A stretch of 64,000 nt of DNA from the NCBI GenBank assembly GCA_016715625.1, contig JADJZU010000020.1:15759-79758 (forward strand), in the 5' to 3' direction. Shown piece by piece: positions 1 through 10,673 of this stretch (position 1 is its first letter; each line of letters opens with the position of its first letter). The notes under the pieces were generated by a model, which worked only from the letters and a program-made list of their open reading frames with translations, was not told where the DNA came from and did no database searches. Both the position numbers and the translations under genes were made by a program. This DNA comes from Bacteroidota bacterium (lineage in GTDB: Bacteria > Bacteroidota > Bacteroidia > Chitinophagales > LD1).

Positions 1-1
1 T

Positions 2-2926
2 GCCCCCGGGTCTACTTCTCACTTGCGAATAACCGGACCTACCGCTGCATTTTCCATAGCCGGAATTACAGGGGGAGTCAATGGCAAAGTAATTACCCTC
101 ATCAACACCACTACACAAGACCTCTCCCTGTTGCATAGCGTAGCCGCTACACCGGCCAATGGTTTCTTTACACCGGGCGGCTTGAGCTATGTACTATCGG
201 GGCAATACAGTTCAGTCACACTCATATACAATAGCACGCTGGCCCGCTGGGTAGTAACCGGCTCCGGCAACAGTGCTGATGCCACCGACTGGAACCTTAT
301 AGGCAACACCGGTATCAACGACCCTGCTGTGCCCGGCACTTATGGCACCACTGTTTTAGCGCTTGGTGAAAACTGGCTGGGCACCACCGATGCGAATGAT
401 GTGGTTATAGGCACCAATAATCTGGAGCGCTTGCGGGTGAAGCAAAGCACCGGAAACGTGGGCATCGGCACTGCAGCACCTGCTTATAAGCTTGATATTG
501 TTGCACCGGGCGGCACGATAGGTATGCGAATTCTCAGTGGCAACGCTACGCAGTTAACCTACCTCTCGCTGGGCCGCACCACAGAGTATGCACAAATAGG
601 AGCCTGCACGGCCGGCACCTTTTTTACCGATGCCGCGGATGGCGACATGGCCATCAAAAACTTTAATACCGGTAAATTGCTTTTAGGGGCTTCTTTTGTT
701 TCAACGGCTGCTATGGCGTTTAACACCTCCAACCAGATAGGCGTAAACACGGTAACACCCGCAGTTCGATTTGATGTGAATGGCGACTTTGCCCTCCGCG
801 AAGGACTCTCTCCTGTTTTTGCAAATGGCGTAAACAGCAACGTAGCCGTGGGCGCTACTTCACACATTCGCATTACCGGACCCACCGCGGCCTTCTCTAT
901 TACCGGCTTAGCCGGTGGTGTAAACGGGAAAATTATAACTCTCATAAACGGCACTACGTTCCCCATGACGATCAGCCACGATGTAACCTCTTTAGCAGCT
1001 AACCGGATTTATGTGCCTGGAGGGGGCAGTCTGGTTATGGACGAACAATACTCAGCCGTTACACTGATGTATAACAGCGGTTTGTCCCGCTGGGTGGTAC
1101 AAAGCAACAGCGACCTGATCGATGCAGGCGACTGGCACACCACCGGCAATACCGGTACCAACCCATCTACCAATTTTATTGGCACCACCGATGCTGCTGC
1201 ATGGGTAATGCGCACTAACAATGCAGAGCGAGCACGTATAAGCGCAGCCGGCAAGTTTGGTATAGGTGTAGCTAACCCGGGCGATGCTTTGGTAATCACC
1301 AGCACCACAGCCACTGATACCAGCCGTAGGCTGAGAATCGGCTCCACGGTTTTAAACGATGCAGAAAGCGGACGCCTTACCTTTGACGAGGGCGTAAACA
1401 CCTACACCGGATCCTCCAATTATTGTGGACTGGAATTCAGGCACGATGGAAATAGCAACAGACTTTTTTTGGAAGGAGCATGTACAACACCTGTCAATGT
1501 TATGACTTTTGAAAGAACCGGAAATGTGGGCATTAACACCGCAGACCCTACTCAGGCTTTAGAAATCGGAGGCACGGAGGCTCAGATTTATATGAATAGC
1601 GCCACCTCTAATATGTTTTTGTTTAACACCAATGGAGTGGCTGCTCCGGCATTTACTACCCGAAGTGCGGGCACCAAAGTGATTTTCTATCCGCAGGTGA
1701 GCGCAACCACCGTGGATTATGCTATGGGCATAGCCGGAAGCACGCTATGGAGTTCGGTACCGGAGGCTACTTCTACTTACAGCCATCGATGGTACAGCGG
1801 CACAACCGAGCAGATGCGCTTACGTGGCGATGGAAGATTGGGTATTGGTATTGCAGCGCCTACAGCCACTCGCCTGCACTGCTATGACCCTTCAATCGCC
1901 ACCACTCGTATTGCTGTGTTCAGAAACGGGAATGCAGATGGCACCGAAATACAAACAGCCAGTGTAGAATATATACACGATTATGCCAGCACTACTGATT
2001 TTAACGATGGCGCAAACACCGTGGGGCTCACCATTAATTTTGCTGCATCGTCAGGCTATGACCTGCAACTGGCTAATAACCTTGCCGCCAAACCCACCAG
2101 CAACGCCTGGACAGTAGTATCGGACGAGCGATTGAAGGAAGATATTCATCCTTTCAAAGACGGCTTAGAGGTATTGGAAAAAATCAATCCTGTGTATTGG
2201 AAATATAATGGTAAGGCACACACCCCCGCCCATGAATATGGTGTGGGCATCATTGCACAAGACATGCAAAAGGTAGCGCCTTATACCGTAAGCACCATGG
2301 AGTTTGTAGATCCCAAAGTCCCTTTCGAAAGTATTCGCGAAAACACAGAACAGTATTTGGCCTATAACTCCGGACCGCTGGAGTATGTGGTGGTCAACTC
2401 CGTAAAAGAGCTGAGTCAGAAGCAAAAAAATGCCGAGCAGATACTCGCTAACACTACCGAGTTTGGTTCTGCTACCTTGACCGATATCGAAACAGAAATC
2501 AATTATCCGGCATCGTTTACGCAAAGATGTGCCAATGTACCGGTGGTAACGGTGAGCGCCCTCAACAGCGAGGTACAGCTAACCATTACCGGTAAATCGG
2601 CAATGGGCTTTAACGTAAAAGTAATTGGCAGCTTGTCAGCTCCGGTAGAAATAGATTGGATTGCCATTGCCAAAACAAATCCTGCTGTGCTGGAGGTTAA
2701 GAAAGAATACACCGCTGCCGAGCGCGAAGAAATGCTGCGCAAAGTAAAACTGACTCCCGGCCGCATTCGCCTGGAGGCGGAAGAGGCAGAAATGAAACGC
2801 AGAAAAGCAGAGGATGAAAAGGCGCGCATAGAAGAAGAGCGCATCAACAATCTGCCTATGCCGGTGCCGGCCAAGCCCGTAGAAAAACCGGAAACCAGAA
2901 CACCGGCAGACGCTGACCACAACTAA
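2..2926 (+). CDS. Tail fibre-like surface protein with S74 intramolecular chaperone (5' end outside window)
   Basis: The reading frame is open to the window edge, so the start is missing. An internal repeat beginning GATSHIRITGPTAAF (around nt 855) matches the first visible residues, which confirms that coding continues upstream. The body is made of trimeric-fibre-like repeats (GNVGIGTAAPAYKLDI and similar). The C-terminal third carries the Peptidase_S74/endosialidase chaperone signature SDERLKEDIHPF with VGIIAQDMQKV (nt about 2118-2290), followed by a charged coiled-coil tail rich in E, K and R. In this family the chaperone helps trimerise a fibre and may cleave itself off. Bacteroidota encode many such proteins outside phages, and no phage genes are nearby, so a cell-surface protein is more likely than a prophage fibre. 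Function beyond this is unknown. Confidence 0.85.
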   Translation, partial: APGSTSHLRITGPTAAFSIAGITGGVNGKVITLINTTTQDLSLLHSVAATPANGFFTPGGLSYVLSGQYSSVTLIYNSTLARWVVTGSGNSADATDWNLIGNTGINDPAVPGTYGTTVLALGENWLGTTDANDVVIGTNNLERLRVKQSTGNVGIGTAAPAYKLDIVAPGGTIGMRILSGNATQLTYLSLGRTTEYAQIGACTAGTFFTDAADGDMAIKNFNTGKLLLGASFVSTAAMAFNTSNQIGVNTVTPAVRFDVNGDFALREGLSPVFANGVNSNVAVGATSHIRITGPTAAFSITGLAGGVNGKIITLINGTTFPMTISHDVTSLAANRIYVPGGGSLVMDEQYSAVTLMYNSGLSRWVVQSNSDLIDAGDWHTTGNTGTNPSTNFIGTTDAAAWVMRTNNAERARISAAGKFGIGVANPGDALVITSTTATDTSRRLRIGSTVLNDAESGRLTFDEGVNTYTGSSNYCGLEFRHDGNSNRLFLEGACTTPVNVMTFERTGNVGINTADPTQALEIGGTEAQIYMNSATSNMFLFNTNGVAAPAFTTRSAGTKVIFYPQVSATTVDYAMGIAGSTLWSSVPEATSTYSHRWYSGTTEQMRLRGDGRLGIGIAAPTATRLHCYDPSIATTRIAVFRNGNADGTEIQTASVEYIHDYASTTDFNDGANTVGLTINFAASSGYDLQLANNLAAKPTSNAWTVVSDERLKEDIHPFKDGLEVLEKINPVYWKYNGKAHTPAHEYGVGIIAQDMQKVAPYTVSTMEFVDPKVPFESIRENTEQYLAYNSGPLEYVVVNSVKELSQKQKNAEQILANTTEFGSATLTDIETEINYPASFTQRCANVPVVTVSALNSEVQLTITGKSAMGFNVKVIGSLSAPVEIDWIAIAKTNPAVLEVKKEYTAAEREEMLRKVKLTPGRIRLEAEEAEMKRRKAEDEKARIEEERINNLPMPVPAKPVEKPETRTPADADHN

Positions 2927-2965
2927 CCGCGCAATATCTCTGCTCAAAATCGTTTTATTCGCACC

Positions 2966-4447
2966 ATGAGTTCAGTGAAGAAAATTTTGTGCGCCTTAGT
3001 GGTGTTGTGTGTAGTGGGGACATTGCTTTTCAGCACCAGTTGCCGCAAAGACAACAATGCCAACGCCTCCTTGTCTTTCAGCACCGACACGCTCACTTTT
3101 GATACTGTGTTTGCTACACTGGGTTCCACCACTAAATACTTTAAGGTATTCAATACCTCATCTAAACCTGTCACCATCGAAGACCTGCGCCTGATGCGTC
3201 TGGTGGGCAATCAGTTTCGCATCAATGTAGACGGTATCAATGGCGACCAATTCAGCAATATTGAGATACCGGCCAAAGATTCCATTTATGTGTTTGTAGA
3301 AGTAACTGTAAACCCCAACTCGGCCGCCACGCCTTTTGTGATTATTGACGATGTTTCGTTTTTGATGAATGGCAAACAAAGCACGGTGCACTTACAGGCT
3401 TTCGGGCAAAACGCCCACTTCCATTATGGCGAAGAAATTACCGCTGCTGCCACCTGGAACAACGACCTGCCGCATGTGATCATCAGTAAAGACACCGTGC
3501 CGGGCGTATATGTGCGCTGTGGGGCCACGCTGAATATCAATCCCGGTTGCAAAATCTTTTTTGCCGGTAATTCCGCACTCTTTGTGGAAGGCACACTGAA
3601 TGCTAATGCCACCACCTGGAGCGACTCAATTGTTTTTCAGGGAGCGCGCCTCGAAGAGTTTTACAACGACAAACCCGGGCAATGGTTTGGCATTGTGTTT
3701 TTGCGCAATGGCTGCGCTCCTCAGGGCAGCTTTAACCACTGCGTGGTCAACGAATCCAGCTACGGCATTTATGCAGGTGCCGGGCTTAGCGGCAATTTGA
3801 ACGAATATCTGGGCACTGCCACCCGTCCGGATGTAAGCATCAAAAACACGATTGTAAAAAACACACAGTTCAATGCGGTGCAGGGCTTTAATGCCAAAAT
3901 AACAGCTGAGAATTCTCTGTTCTATGTCAGTGGCGATAATCTGGTGAAACTGTGGCTCGGTGGCGATTATACCTTTACACACTGCACGCTTTACAACACC
4001 GGCAGCCGCTTTGTGAGCCATGAAAAAGAAGTGCTGGTGCTCAACAATGCCATTGTAGACGGCAATCAGAATATTTACCTCGAAGGGCTTACTTCAAAAT
4101 TCAAAGCCTGTGTCATACACGGCTCACTTCAAAACGAAATAGAGTTTGCCAAACAGGATGCCGCCAACTTTGAAGCGGAGTTCAGTTACTCGCTCATAAA
4201 AACCAAGGTGGACACGTTCAACATTTTCAATACCCTGAACGATGGCAATCTCTTTAACCAGGACCCGCGTTTTCGCGATGCAGGTGAAGGCAATTTTATA
4301 CCGTGGGACAGCACCGGCTATTTTTCTCCGCTGATAGATATGTCTCCCACCTTTGGATTGAACACCGACCTCTTCGACCGACCGCGTCCCGTAGCCAAAA
4401 CCGCCAACGCCAACTTGTATGATGTAGGCGCGGTGGAGGTGCAGTAA
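2966..4447 (+). CDS. Lipoprotein with beta-helix-like body
   Basis: 493 aa. The N-terminus has a basic stretch, a hydrophobic core and a lipobox-like end (LLFSTSCRK, Cys at about residue 26), so an outer-membrane lipoprotein is expected. The body is rich in N, G, T and short beta-strand periodicity with phrases such as GTLNANATTWSDSIVFQG and LNNAIVDGNQNIYL, typical of right-handed parallel beta-helix proteins. The C-terminus LFDRPRP...NLYDVGAVEVQ resembles the end of choice-of-anchor Q proteins, but no sorting domain follows. It lies 39 bp after the S74 protein and on the same strand. Substrate or partner is unknown; polysaccharide contact is a guess from the fold. Confidence 0.75.
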   Translation: MSSVKKILCALVVLCVVGTLLFSTSCRKDNNANASLSFSTDTLTFDTVFATLGSTTKYFKVFNTSSKPVTIEDLRLMRLVGNQFRINVDGINGDQFSNIEIPAKDSIYVFVEVTVNPNSAATPFVIIDDVSFLMNGKQSTVHLQAFGQNAHFHYGEEITAAATWNNDLPHVIISKDTVPGVYVRCGATLNINPGCKIFFAGNSALFVEGTLNANATTWSDSIVFQGARLEEFYNDKPGQWFGIVFLRNGCAPQGSFNHCVVNESSYGIYAGAGLSGNLNEYLGTATRPDVSIKNTIVKNTQFNAVQGFNAKITAENSLFYVSGDNLVKLWLGGDYTFTHCTLYNTGSRFVSHEKEVLVLNNAIVDGNQNIYLEGLTSKFKACVIHGSLQNEIEFAKQDAANFEAEFSYSLIKTKVDTFNIFNTLNDGNLFNQDPRFRDAGEGNFIPWDSTGYFSPLIDMSPTFGLNTDLFDRPRPVAKTANANLYDVGAVEVQ

Positions 4448-4517
4448 GATTTCTTGAAAAGAAGTCCAACTTTCTATTGACTTAATTTGTCTTAATTGTA
4501 AATTGCTGCGGTAGTTT

Positions 4518-6754
4518 ATGATTACCTTTTTCAAAGACCTTTACTATTCATTTCCGGTGCAGCTCTTTTTGCTGTCGCTTAAAAAGTATCAGTTCCTGCT
4601 CTTTTTCTGGGTTTTTATTCTGTTCATCATCGTGGGGCGTTTTGGTTCAGGCATAGGCACACATCAGGTGCTGCTGGACCCGGAATATCTGGGCCGTGTG
4701 GGTTATCTCAGCTTTGCCACGGTGGGCATCGGCTTCGGGGCTATGTTTATTACCTGGAATGTAGTGATGTATATTCTGCATTCGCACCGCTTTCCGTTTA
4801 TGGCCAGTTTGCAATATCCGCTGGGTATGTTTGTGCTCAATAATTCCATTATACCGTTTGTGTTCTTTGTTACCTATATTGTTTGCATTATTCAGTTTCA
4901 GATTAGCTACGAGTTTCAGAAACCACTCGAAATGTTTTTGGAAATTCTGGGTTTTGGTGCCGGATTTCTGCTGGTTATTTTAATAACGGCCGTTTACTTT
5001 AACTACACTAACAAAAACACCGGCAATCTGCTGCAGGAAAACAAAGAACGCCTGCGCAGGAAGAAAACATTCCGCAAGGTGCAGTTTAACGAAACGCTGG
5101 AGCGCGAACATTTTAACCGGGTAGATTATTACATCACCAATAAACTGAATGTGCGCCACACACGCACCGTGGAGCACTACGACCCTAAGCTGCATCAGTT
5201 GGTATTCAGGCGCCACCATTGGAACGCCTTTCTGGCTTTTCTGGTGGCCATGGCCATTTTGGTTTCCATGGGTTTCTTTCTAGAAAATCCGCTGTTTCAG
5301 TTTCCGATTGCTGCTACCGGTGCTTTGGCCATTTCGGTGCTCATGAGCCTCTTTGGTATGTTTTTATACTGGACGGGCGGTTGGGGCTCAGCGGCCATCA
5401 TCGTCTTTTTGCTGGCAGCCAATTTTTTGACCAAGTTTGATGTGTTTGGCTTTCAGAGCAGAGCCTATGGATTAAACTACGACACTACCCGCGCGCCTTA
5501 CAACATGGAAGCCCTGCGCGAATTATCGGCCGATGAAAACATAGAGCGCGACCGCCAGCACTTTCTGCCCATTTTAGAAAACTGGAAAAAGAAAAACACG
5601 GACCCCGTAACCCGAATCGCAAACCCAAAATGTATTTTATTAATGTGAGCGGAGGAGGATTGCGGGCCGCCATGTATAGCATGCTCATGCTGCAAAAGTG
5701 CGACAGCATTGCCGGAGGCAATCTGCTCGACAAAACCATGCTGATTAGCGGAGCCTCAGGCGGCATGTTTGCCACTACGTATCTTCGCGAGTTGTTTTTG
5801 CAGAAAAAAAATGGCAGGGCTATAACGCTGCACAATCCGGAGTATACCGAAAACGTGAGCAAAGATGTGCTGAATCCCATTGCGCTTTCTATTGTGAGCA
5901 ACGATATTTTGATACCCTTTCACAAGTTTCCGCTCTTTGACAAAAAATACAGTGTAGATCGTGGTTACGTTTTTGAGAAATTTTATTGCAGCAACACCGG
6001 ATTCCCCTGGGAGAAAAAAATATCGGATTACCGCGAAGATGAACAGAGCGCCAAGATTCCGCTTCTGATTTACCACGCGGCCGTTATGAACGATTCGCGC
6101 AGATTTTACATCAGCCCGCAACCCGTTTCTTTTTTGATGCGTCCGCACGGTAAAAAGGCGCTGGATAATAAGCTCGAGATAGATGCCATTGATTTCAGAG
6201 CGTTTTTCAGAAAGCAGGGGGGCGATAGTTTATTGGTGACATCGGCTATGCGCATGAACGCCACCTTTCCGTTCTTCTTTCCAAATCCTTCTTTGCCAAG
6301 CGAACCCTCCACATACGTGATGGATGGCGGAGCGCTCGATAATTTTGGGGTGGAAACCACGCTGCGTTTTCTGAACACCTTTCAAGACTGGATAAACCAA
6401 AACACCTCCGGGGTAGTGGTGTTGCAGATTCGCGATTCCGAAAAATTTGAAGAGCCGGATGCCGCAGAGCAAAAAACGGTTTTTGCCCGTCTTACCGACC
6501 CATTGGGCACGGTGTACACCAACATGGAAAACATGCAGGATTTTTTGACTGACCACCGCCTGGACGAAATGAACCAGGAACTGCGCGGCAACCTGGAATT
6601 TGTGCTTTTTGAATACACCACCGAGCGCAAAGAAGACAAGGCCGCCATGAGTCTGCACCTGACCACCCGCGATAAGCGCGACCTGCTCAAGTCGGTGAAC
6701 CGGCCTAACAATGTGCGTTCCTTTAACCGTCTGCAGCAGTTACTGAGCGAATAG
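4518..6754 (+). CDS. Patatin-like phospholipase with N-terminal membrane domain, split by one frameshift
   Basis: Two overlapping reading frames make one protein. The first (4518-5648, 376 aa) has about six hydrophobic segments and ends just before the catalytic domain. The second (5630-6754) begins inside the patatin domain: oxyanion motif SGGGLRAA, nucleophile motif ISGASGGM (G-x-S-x-G), and the DGG of the Ser-Asp dyad in VMDGGALDNFG. Bacteroidota homologues are single proteins of about 740 aa. Adding one C to the C run at 5603-5606 joins the frames as NTDPRNPNRKPKMYFINVS, exactly the expected linker, so I read this as one gene with a missing base. The product would be a membrane-anchored lipid acyl hydrolase. 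If the change is real, the gene is inactive, because the catalytic half would lack a proper start. Confidence 0.8.
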
Positions 6755-6895
6755 TTTCCGTTTTGCCCTCATTTGCTTTCGGTTTTCCATCTATTCTGCT
6801 TTATTTGCCCTCCCTAAAAAAATATTAATCACAGGAGTGTGAGGAATGGATTCCACAAAAATCCGGACACCACCATCCGCAATTCGAAATCGTAT

Positions 6896-9037
6896 ATGGC
6901 AGTAATTGGAAAAATTCGTCAGCGCTCAGGATTACTTATCTTCTTGATTGGAGCCTCTATCGTTGGCTTTTTGGTAATGGATGCTACCAACTCTCAGGGT
7001 AGCGTGCTGAAAGGAAGAAAAGACAGCATTGGCTCTGTAAACGGAGAAGAGATTTCGCAGGTAGCTTTTGAAAGCAAGCTCAGCGAGAATGTCAAAAATC
7101 AGGAAGAGCAGATGCGTCAGCCGCTCAACGATGACATGCGCAACTATATGCGCAACCAAACCTGGACGGAAATGGTCAACGAAATCATTTTCAAAAAAGC
7201 ATACGATAAACTGGGCATCAATGTGACCTCCGAAGAGTTGAGCGACCTGGCTACTAATCCGGAGTTTGCTTCGCAGTATATTCAACAAGACCAGTCTTTC
7301 AGAAACCCACAGACCGGCCAGTTTGACCCTGCTATGGTGCGCATGTATTTGCAAAATCTGGATAAAGACCCGCAAGGGGTAGAGCCGGGCACCGTGCGCA
7401 AGCAATGGACCCGTTTTGAAGGACTGTTGAAAAAACAGCAGTTTCAGGATAAATACAACAACCTAATCAGCAAAGGAATTTATGTGCCTACCTGGCAGGC
7501 AGAGATGGCCTATATAGACCAGAATAAAACCACCGATTTTAAATACGTAGCCTTCCCTTACACCGATGTAGCTGAAGCGGATGTGAAAGTGACAGACGAA
7601 GATTTGCAGAAATATCTGGATGCACACAAAGCTAAATTCAAGAGAGACGAAGAAACCCGCAAACTGCAATATGTAACCTTTGATATTGTTCCTTCATCGG
7701 CAGATACGGCTCGCACTTTGAGCGACCTGAACGAAAAGTTTGCGGACTTTGTAGCTTCTAAAACAGCGTCAGAAGATTCTGTGTTTGTAAAGCTGTATTC
7801 AGAAACTGCGTTTGACGATAAATACTACACCAAGGACGAATTGACTTCGTCTATGAAAGATACGCTCTTTGCAGTAGCCAACCGCACCGTGGTGGGACCA
7901 TATCAGGAAAACGGAAGTTTGAAATATGCAAAAGTGAGCGACCGCAAAATGTTGTCGGATTCGGTGCGTGTTCGCGAAATCAAATTTTCGTTCAACAACA
8001 TCACCACACAGGAGCAGGGCGCTGCCCGCGTAAAACTGGTGGACAGTGTGTTTGCTGCCATCGACACGTTTAAGGCCGACTTTGGTTTAATGGCCATGAT
8101 GCACAGCGATGATGCAGCGGCTAAAATGCAAGGCGGAAATGTGGGCTGGGTAAAACAAGGACAGCGCAGCAAGTTCTATAATGATTTGCTGTTCTACCGC
8201 GCGCAAAAAGGCAAGTTGTATAAAATACCAAGCCAGGAAGACAATGCCTGGTTCATTTTCCAGATTGTGGAAGATAAACCAACAAAACCGGCTGTGCAGG
8301 TTGCTTTCCTGAGCAGAGAAATACTGCCAAGTCAGGAAACGCAAAACACTATCTATGGAAGTGCCACGGCCTTTAGTGCCGATAATCAAACAGATGCTAA
8401 GTTTAAAGAAGCCGGTAAAAAGGTGAACATCAAAGTGCTGGACAATGTGAAGAAAGAAGACTTCTCGCTGGGCGCGCTGGGTTCTGCACGGGCATTGATT
8501 CGTTGGGCATATGATAAAAACACGGAGAAGGGTCAGGTGTCGCAGGTGATTACGTTGGATAACAAACACGTGGTAGCCCTGCTGGAATCTATTAGCCCGA
8601 AAGGAACCGCTCCGGTAGATGCTGTGCGCGAGGAGCTGAAGGCTTTGGTAACAAGAGAGAAAAAAGCAGAATTACTGAAAAAGAAAATTGCGGATGCAAA
8701 AGCCGCATCGGTAGATGAGTTGGCTTCTAAATCAGGCAAAACTGCTCTGCCGGCCAGCGGAGCTTCTTTCAGCAATCCAAATCTGAATGGCGCCTACGAA
8801 CCTAAAGTGGTGGCTGCTGCTCTTGCTGTGGGAGTCAACAAAATGAGTGCTGCTATTGAAGGAAATGCCGGAGTGTATGTGGTGCAGCCTTCTGTTATTA
8901 CCGAACCCAACAAAATTTCGGATTACAGTATTTATGGCATGCAGTTGAAAAACACAGCTCAAAACAAAGCGCGTAGCGCTGCCGAGGCACAGAAAAAACT
9001 GGCAAAAATTGAAGACGATCGCTTTACTTTCTTTTGA
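6896..9037 (+). CDS. PpiD/SurA-type periplasmic peptidylprolyl isomerase
   Basis: I place the start at the ATG at 6896 (MAVIGKIRQRSGLL), not at the GTG 57 bp upstream, because the protein then begins with the usual PpiD pattern: a short basic segment followed by one membrane anchor (LLIFLIGASIVGFLVMDA). A SurA_N-like domain follows (residues about 30-220, including TWTEMVNEIIFKKAYDKLGINVTSEEL). A parvulin-like rotamase region is visible near GGNVGWVKQGQRSKFYNDLLF. Length about 713 aa agrees with Bacteroidota PpiD-like foldases. The role is folding of outer-membrane and secreted proteins from a membrane-anchored periplasmic position. It is followed by a strong terminator and stands as its own transcription unit. 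Confidence 0.9.
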   Translation: MAVIGKIRQRSGLLIFLIGASIVGFLVMDATNSQGSVLKGRKDSIGSVNGEEISQVAFESKLSENVKNQEEQMRQPLNDDMRNYMRNQTWTEMVNEIIFKKAYDKLGINVTSEELSDLATNPEFASQYIQQDQSFRNPQTGQFDPAMVRMYLQNLDKDPQGVEPGTVRKQWTRFEGLLKKQQFQDKYNNLISKGIYVPTWQAEMAYIDQNKTTDFKYVAFPYTDVAEADVKVTDEDLQKYLDAHKAKFKRDEETRKLQYVTFDIVPSSADTARTLSDLNEKFADFVASKTASEDSVFVKLYSETAFDDKYYTKDELTSSMKDTLFAVANRTVVGPYQENGSLKYAKVSDRKMLSDSVRVREIKFSFNNITTQEQGAARVKLVDSVFAAIDTFKADFGLMAMMHSDDAAAKMQGGNVGWVKQGQRSKFYNDLLFYRAQKGKLYKIPSQEDNAWFIFQIVEDKPTKPAVQVAFLSREILPSQETQNTIYGSATAFSADNQTDAKFKEAGKKVNIKVLDNVKKEDFSLGALGSARALIRWAYDKNTEKGQVSQVITLDNKHVVALLESISPKGTAPVDAVREELKALVTREKKAELLKKKIADAKAASVDELASKSGKTALPASGASFSNPNLNGAYEPKVVAAALAVGVNKMSAAIEGNAGVYVVQPSVITEPNKISDYSIYGMQLKNTAQNKARSAAEAQKKLAKIEDDRFTFF

Positions 9038-9057
9038 TGCCTAAAGTGAATTTTTCT

Positions 9058-9090
9058 AAAACGCCCTGCATCAATTGCGGGGCGTTTTTG
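9058..9090 (+). terminator. Rho-independent terminator after the PpiD-like gene
   Basis: A 13-bp stem pairs 9058-9070 (AAAACGCCCTGCA) with 9076-9088 (TGCGGGGCGTTTT), with a small internal mismatch and a 5-nt loop. It runs into a T-rich tract. It lies 20 bp after the stop codon of the foldase gene. Confidence 0.85.
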
Positions 9091-9127
9091 TTTTTATCAT
9101 TAATATCATTGTTCATATTACAGATGT

Positions 9128-9651
9128 ATGCAAACGGTTCAGCCCATTATTAATAAAGCAGCGCAAAAAGCAATAGTCACTATTGATTTGGCCGATTTTT
9201 TTCCGGCTAGCAGCGATATTGTGCCGATAGATTTAAAAAACTACCTATTCAAAGAGTTGCTGTTGAAAGAAGCAGACTTTCGCGATGCAGTAAAAAACAC
9301 CGATTGGAGTATTTACAAGGACAAATATGTTGTGCTGTTTTGCTCTACCCCGCCATCATACCTATGTGGGCGTATATGGTGTTGAGTGCTGAACTGTCGG
9401 TATATGCCAAAGATGTAGCCTGCACCACTGCCGACCATGCTGCCGAGGTTTTTTTATACAGAAACATTGCCCAAATTAATCTTAAAGAGTATGAAGGCAA
9501 ACGAGTGGTTATAAAAGGATGTGGCGAACGACCTATCCCCGAAGCGGCATTTGTGCAAATCACACAGCAGCTTGCACCGGTAGCCAGAGCGGTAAATTAT
9601 GGCGAAGCGTGTTCTATGGTGCCGGTTTTCAAAAAAAATGTAGACCAGTAA
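9128..9651 (+). CDS. DUF2480 family protein, split by one frameshift
   Basis: The first frame (from ATG 9128) gives the DUF2480 N-terminus ending SIYKDKYVVLFCS. The second frame (to 9651) gives the rest: AIIPMWAYMVLSAEL, YEGKRVVIKGCGERPIP and the terminal YGEACSMVPVFKK. These are family hallmarks in the right order. Adding one C to the run at 9352-9355 restores CSTPAIIPMWAY with the family spacing and a protein of about 174 aa, the usual length. DUF2480 is a small conserved protein of Bacteroidota with no established biochemical role. The stop overlaps the start of the transglycosylase gene (TAATG), so the two are translationally coupled. The frameshift is probably a sequence error. Confidence 0.8.
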
Positions 9652-10610
9652 TGCAAAAGAAAAACTACAGACTACCTATCTTACTGGTGCTTTGCGCTGT
9701 GATTGTTGCTGCTTCGGCAGCGCTTATGAGCAGATCGGGACCTGCGGCAGCCGGAGTATCCACCATAGCCGGAAATGAATGTCCGGAGCTAAGGGTGGTA
9801 AATACGATAGACACCACACAATTGGCCCGCCCCATTTCAGTGTATGGTAAACTGGAGCTTTTTGGCGAGCCGGTGCCCCTCGAAGATGCCGATGTGCGAG
9901 AGCGGCTGGAGCGCGAGTTACAACTTAACATATACTGGCACTCCAATACGATTATGGCGATGAAAAACGCCAATCGATATTTTGGTGAAATAGAACAGGT
10001 GCTGCGGCAAAATGAGGTGCATACCGACTTTAAATACCTGGCGTTGATTGAGAGTGGGTTCAGAAATGAAGTGTCGCCTGCAGGTGCTGTTGGTTTTTGG
10101 CAGATACTGAAAGAAACTGCCAAAATCTATGGGCTGGAAGTAAATAATGAAGTAGACGAAAGATATAACTACGAAAAGGCAACCGTAGCTGCTTGCAAAT
10201 ATCTGAGAGATGCAAAATCCATTTTCGGTAACTGGACCCTGTCGGCCGCTTCTTACAACTTGGGGATGGCGGGTATGAAACAGCGCGTGGCCGACCAAAA
10301 AACCAGCAATTTTTACGAGATGTATTTTAACCCTGAAACATCGCGCTATATCTTCAGAATGCTGGCCATGAAAATTGTATTTAGCCAACCGGAGGCTTGT
10401 GGCTTTCGAGTGCAGGATGCTGAGCTATACCAGCCCTATAAATATAAAATGGTGGAAGTGGATGGCGCCATTCCAAGCATAGCCGATTTTGCCGCACAGT
10501 ATAACCTGAAATACAAGCACATTAAAATCCTGAACCCGTGGCTACGCGAGGCAAGCCTGGTCAATAGTGCACGCAAAAAGTATCAGATAAAGGTGATGTT
10601 GCCTAATTGA
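9651..10610 (+). CDS. Lytic transglycosylase (SLT domain) with C-terminal LysM-like part
   Basis: The start is the ATG at 9651, which overlaps the DUF2480 stop; a longer frame from a GTG at 9519 would run back through DUF2480 coding sequence and is rejected. 319 aa: signal/anchor segment LPILLVLCAVIVAASAAL, then a soluble lytic transglycosylase domain with catalytic Glu in YLALIESGFRN (residue about 133), GAVGFWQILKETA and LSAASYNLGMAGM. The last 55 residues (IADFAAQYNLKYKHIKILNPWL) look like a LysM module. The enzyme should cleave peptidoglycan glycan strands in the periplasm, as MltD-type proteins do. Confidence 0.9.
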   Translation: MQKKNYRLPILLVLCAVIVAASAALMSRSGPAAAGVSTIAGNECPELRVVNTIDTTQLARPISVYGKLELFGEPVPLEDADVRERLERELQLNIYWHSNTIMAMKNANRYFGEIEQVLRQNEVHTDFKYLALIESGFRNEVSPAGAVGFWQILKETAKIYGLEVNNEVDERYNYEKATVAACKYLRDAKSIFGNWTLSAASYNLGMAGMKQRVADQKTSNFYEMYFNPETSRYIFRMLAMKIVFSQPEACGFRVQDAELYQPYKYKMVEVDGAIPSIADFAAQYNLKYKHIKILNPWLREASLVNSARKKYQIKVMLPN

Positions 10611-10614
10611 GTTT

Positions 10615-10648
10615 TTTCTTGTAGAAGTGGCGTACTATTCTATTTTTG
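10615..10648 (+). promoter_or_regulatory. Bacteroidota-type promoter for tRNA-Phe
   Basis: TATTTTTG at 10641-10648 matches the Bacteroidota -7 element TAnnTTTG exactly. A TTG preceded by a T run at 10619-10621 lies about 19 bp upstream, where the -33 element is expected. The tRNA gene begins 26 bp downstream. Confidence 0.6.
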
Positions 10649-10673
10649 CCGTCCCTTCGTAAGAAGACAGGCT

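Noticed and set aside
1..2926. Tail-fibre-like protein as sign of a prophage
   Set aside because: No capsid, portal, terminase or lysis genes are nearby; S74 proteins are common chromosomal surface proteins in Bacteroidota.
5586..5648. Programmed -1 frameshift in the patatin gene at the A runs
   Set aside because: The A runs do not form a canonical slippery heptamer, and the same kind of lesion occurs in two unrelated genes and is repaired by adding a C.
6839..6895. Longer start for the PpiD-like protein at GTG 6839
   Set aside because: The extra residues do not fit the family; the ATG at 6896 gives the usual basic segment and membrane anchor.
9519..9650. Longer start for the lytic transglycosylase at GTG 9519
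   Set aside because: It would overlap the conserved DUF2480 coding sequence, and the signal segment begins only after ATG 9651.
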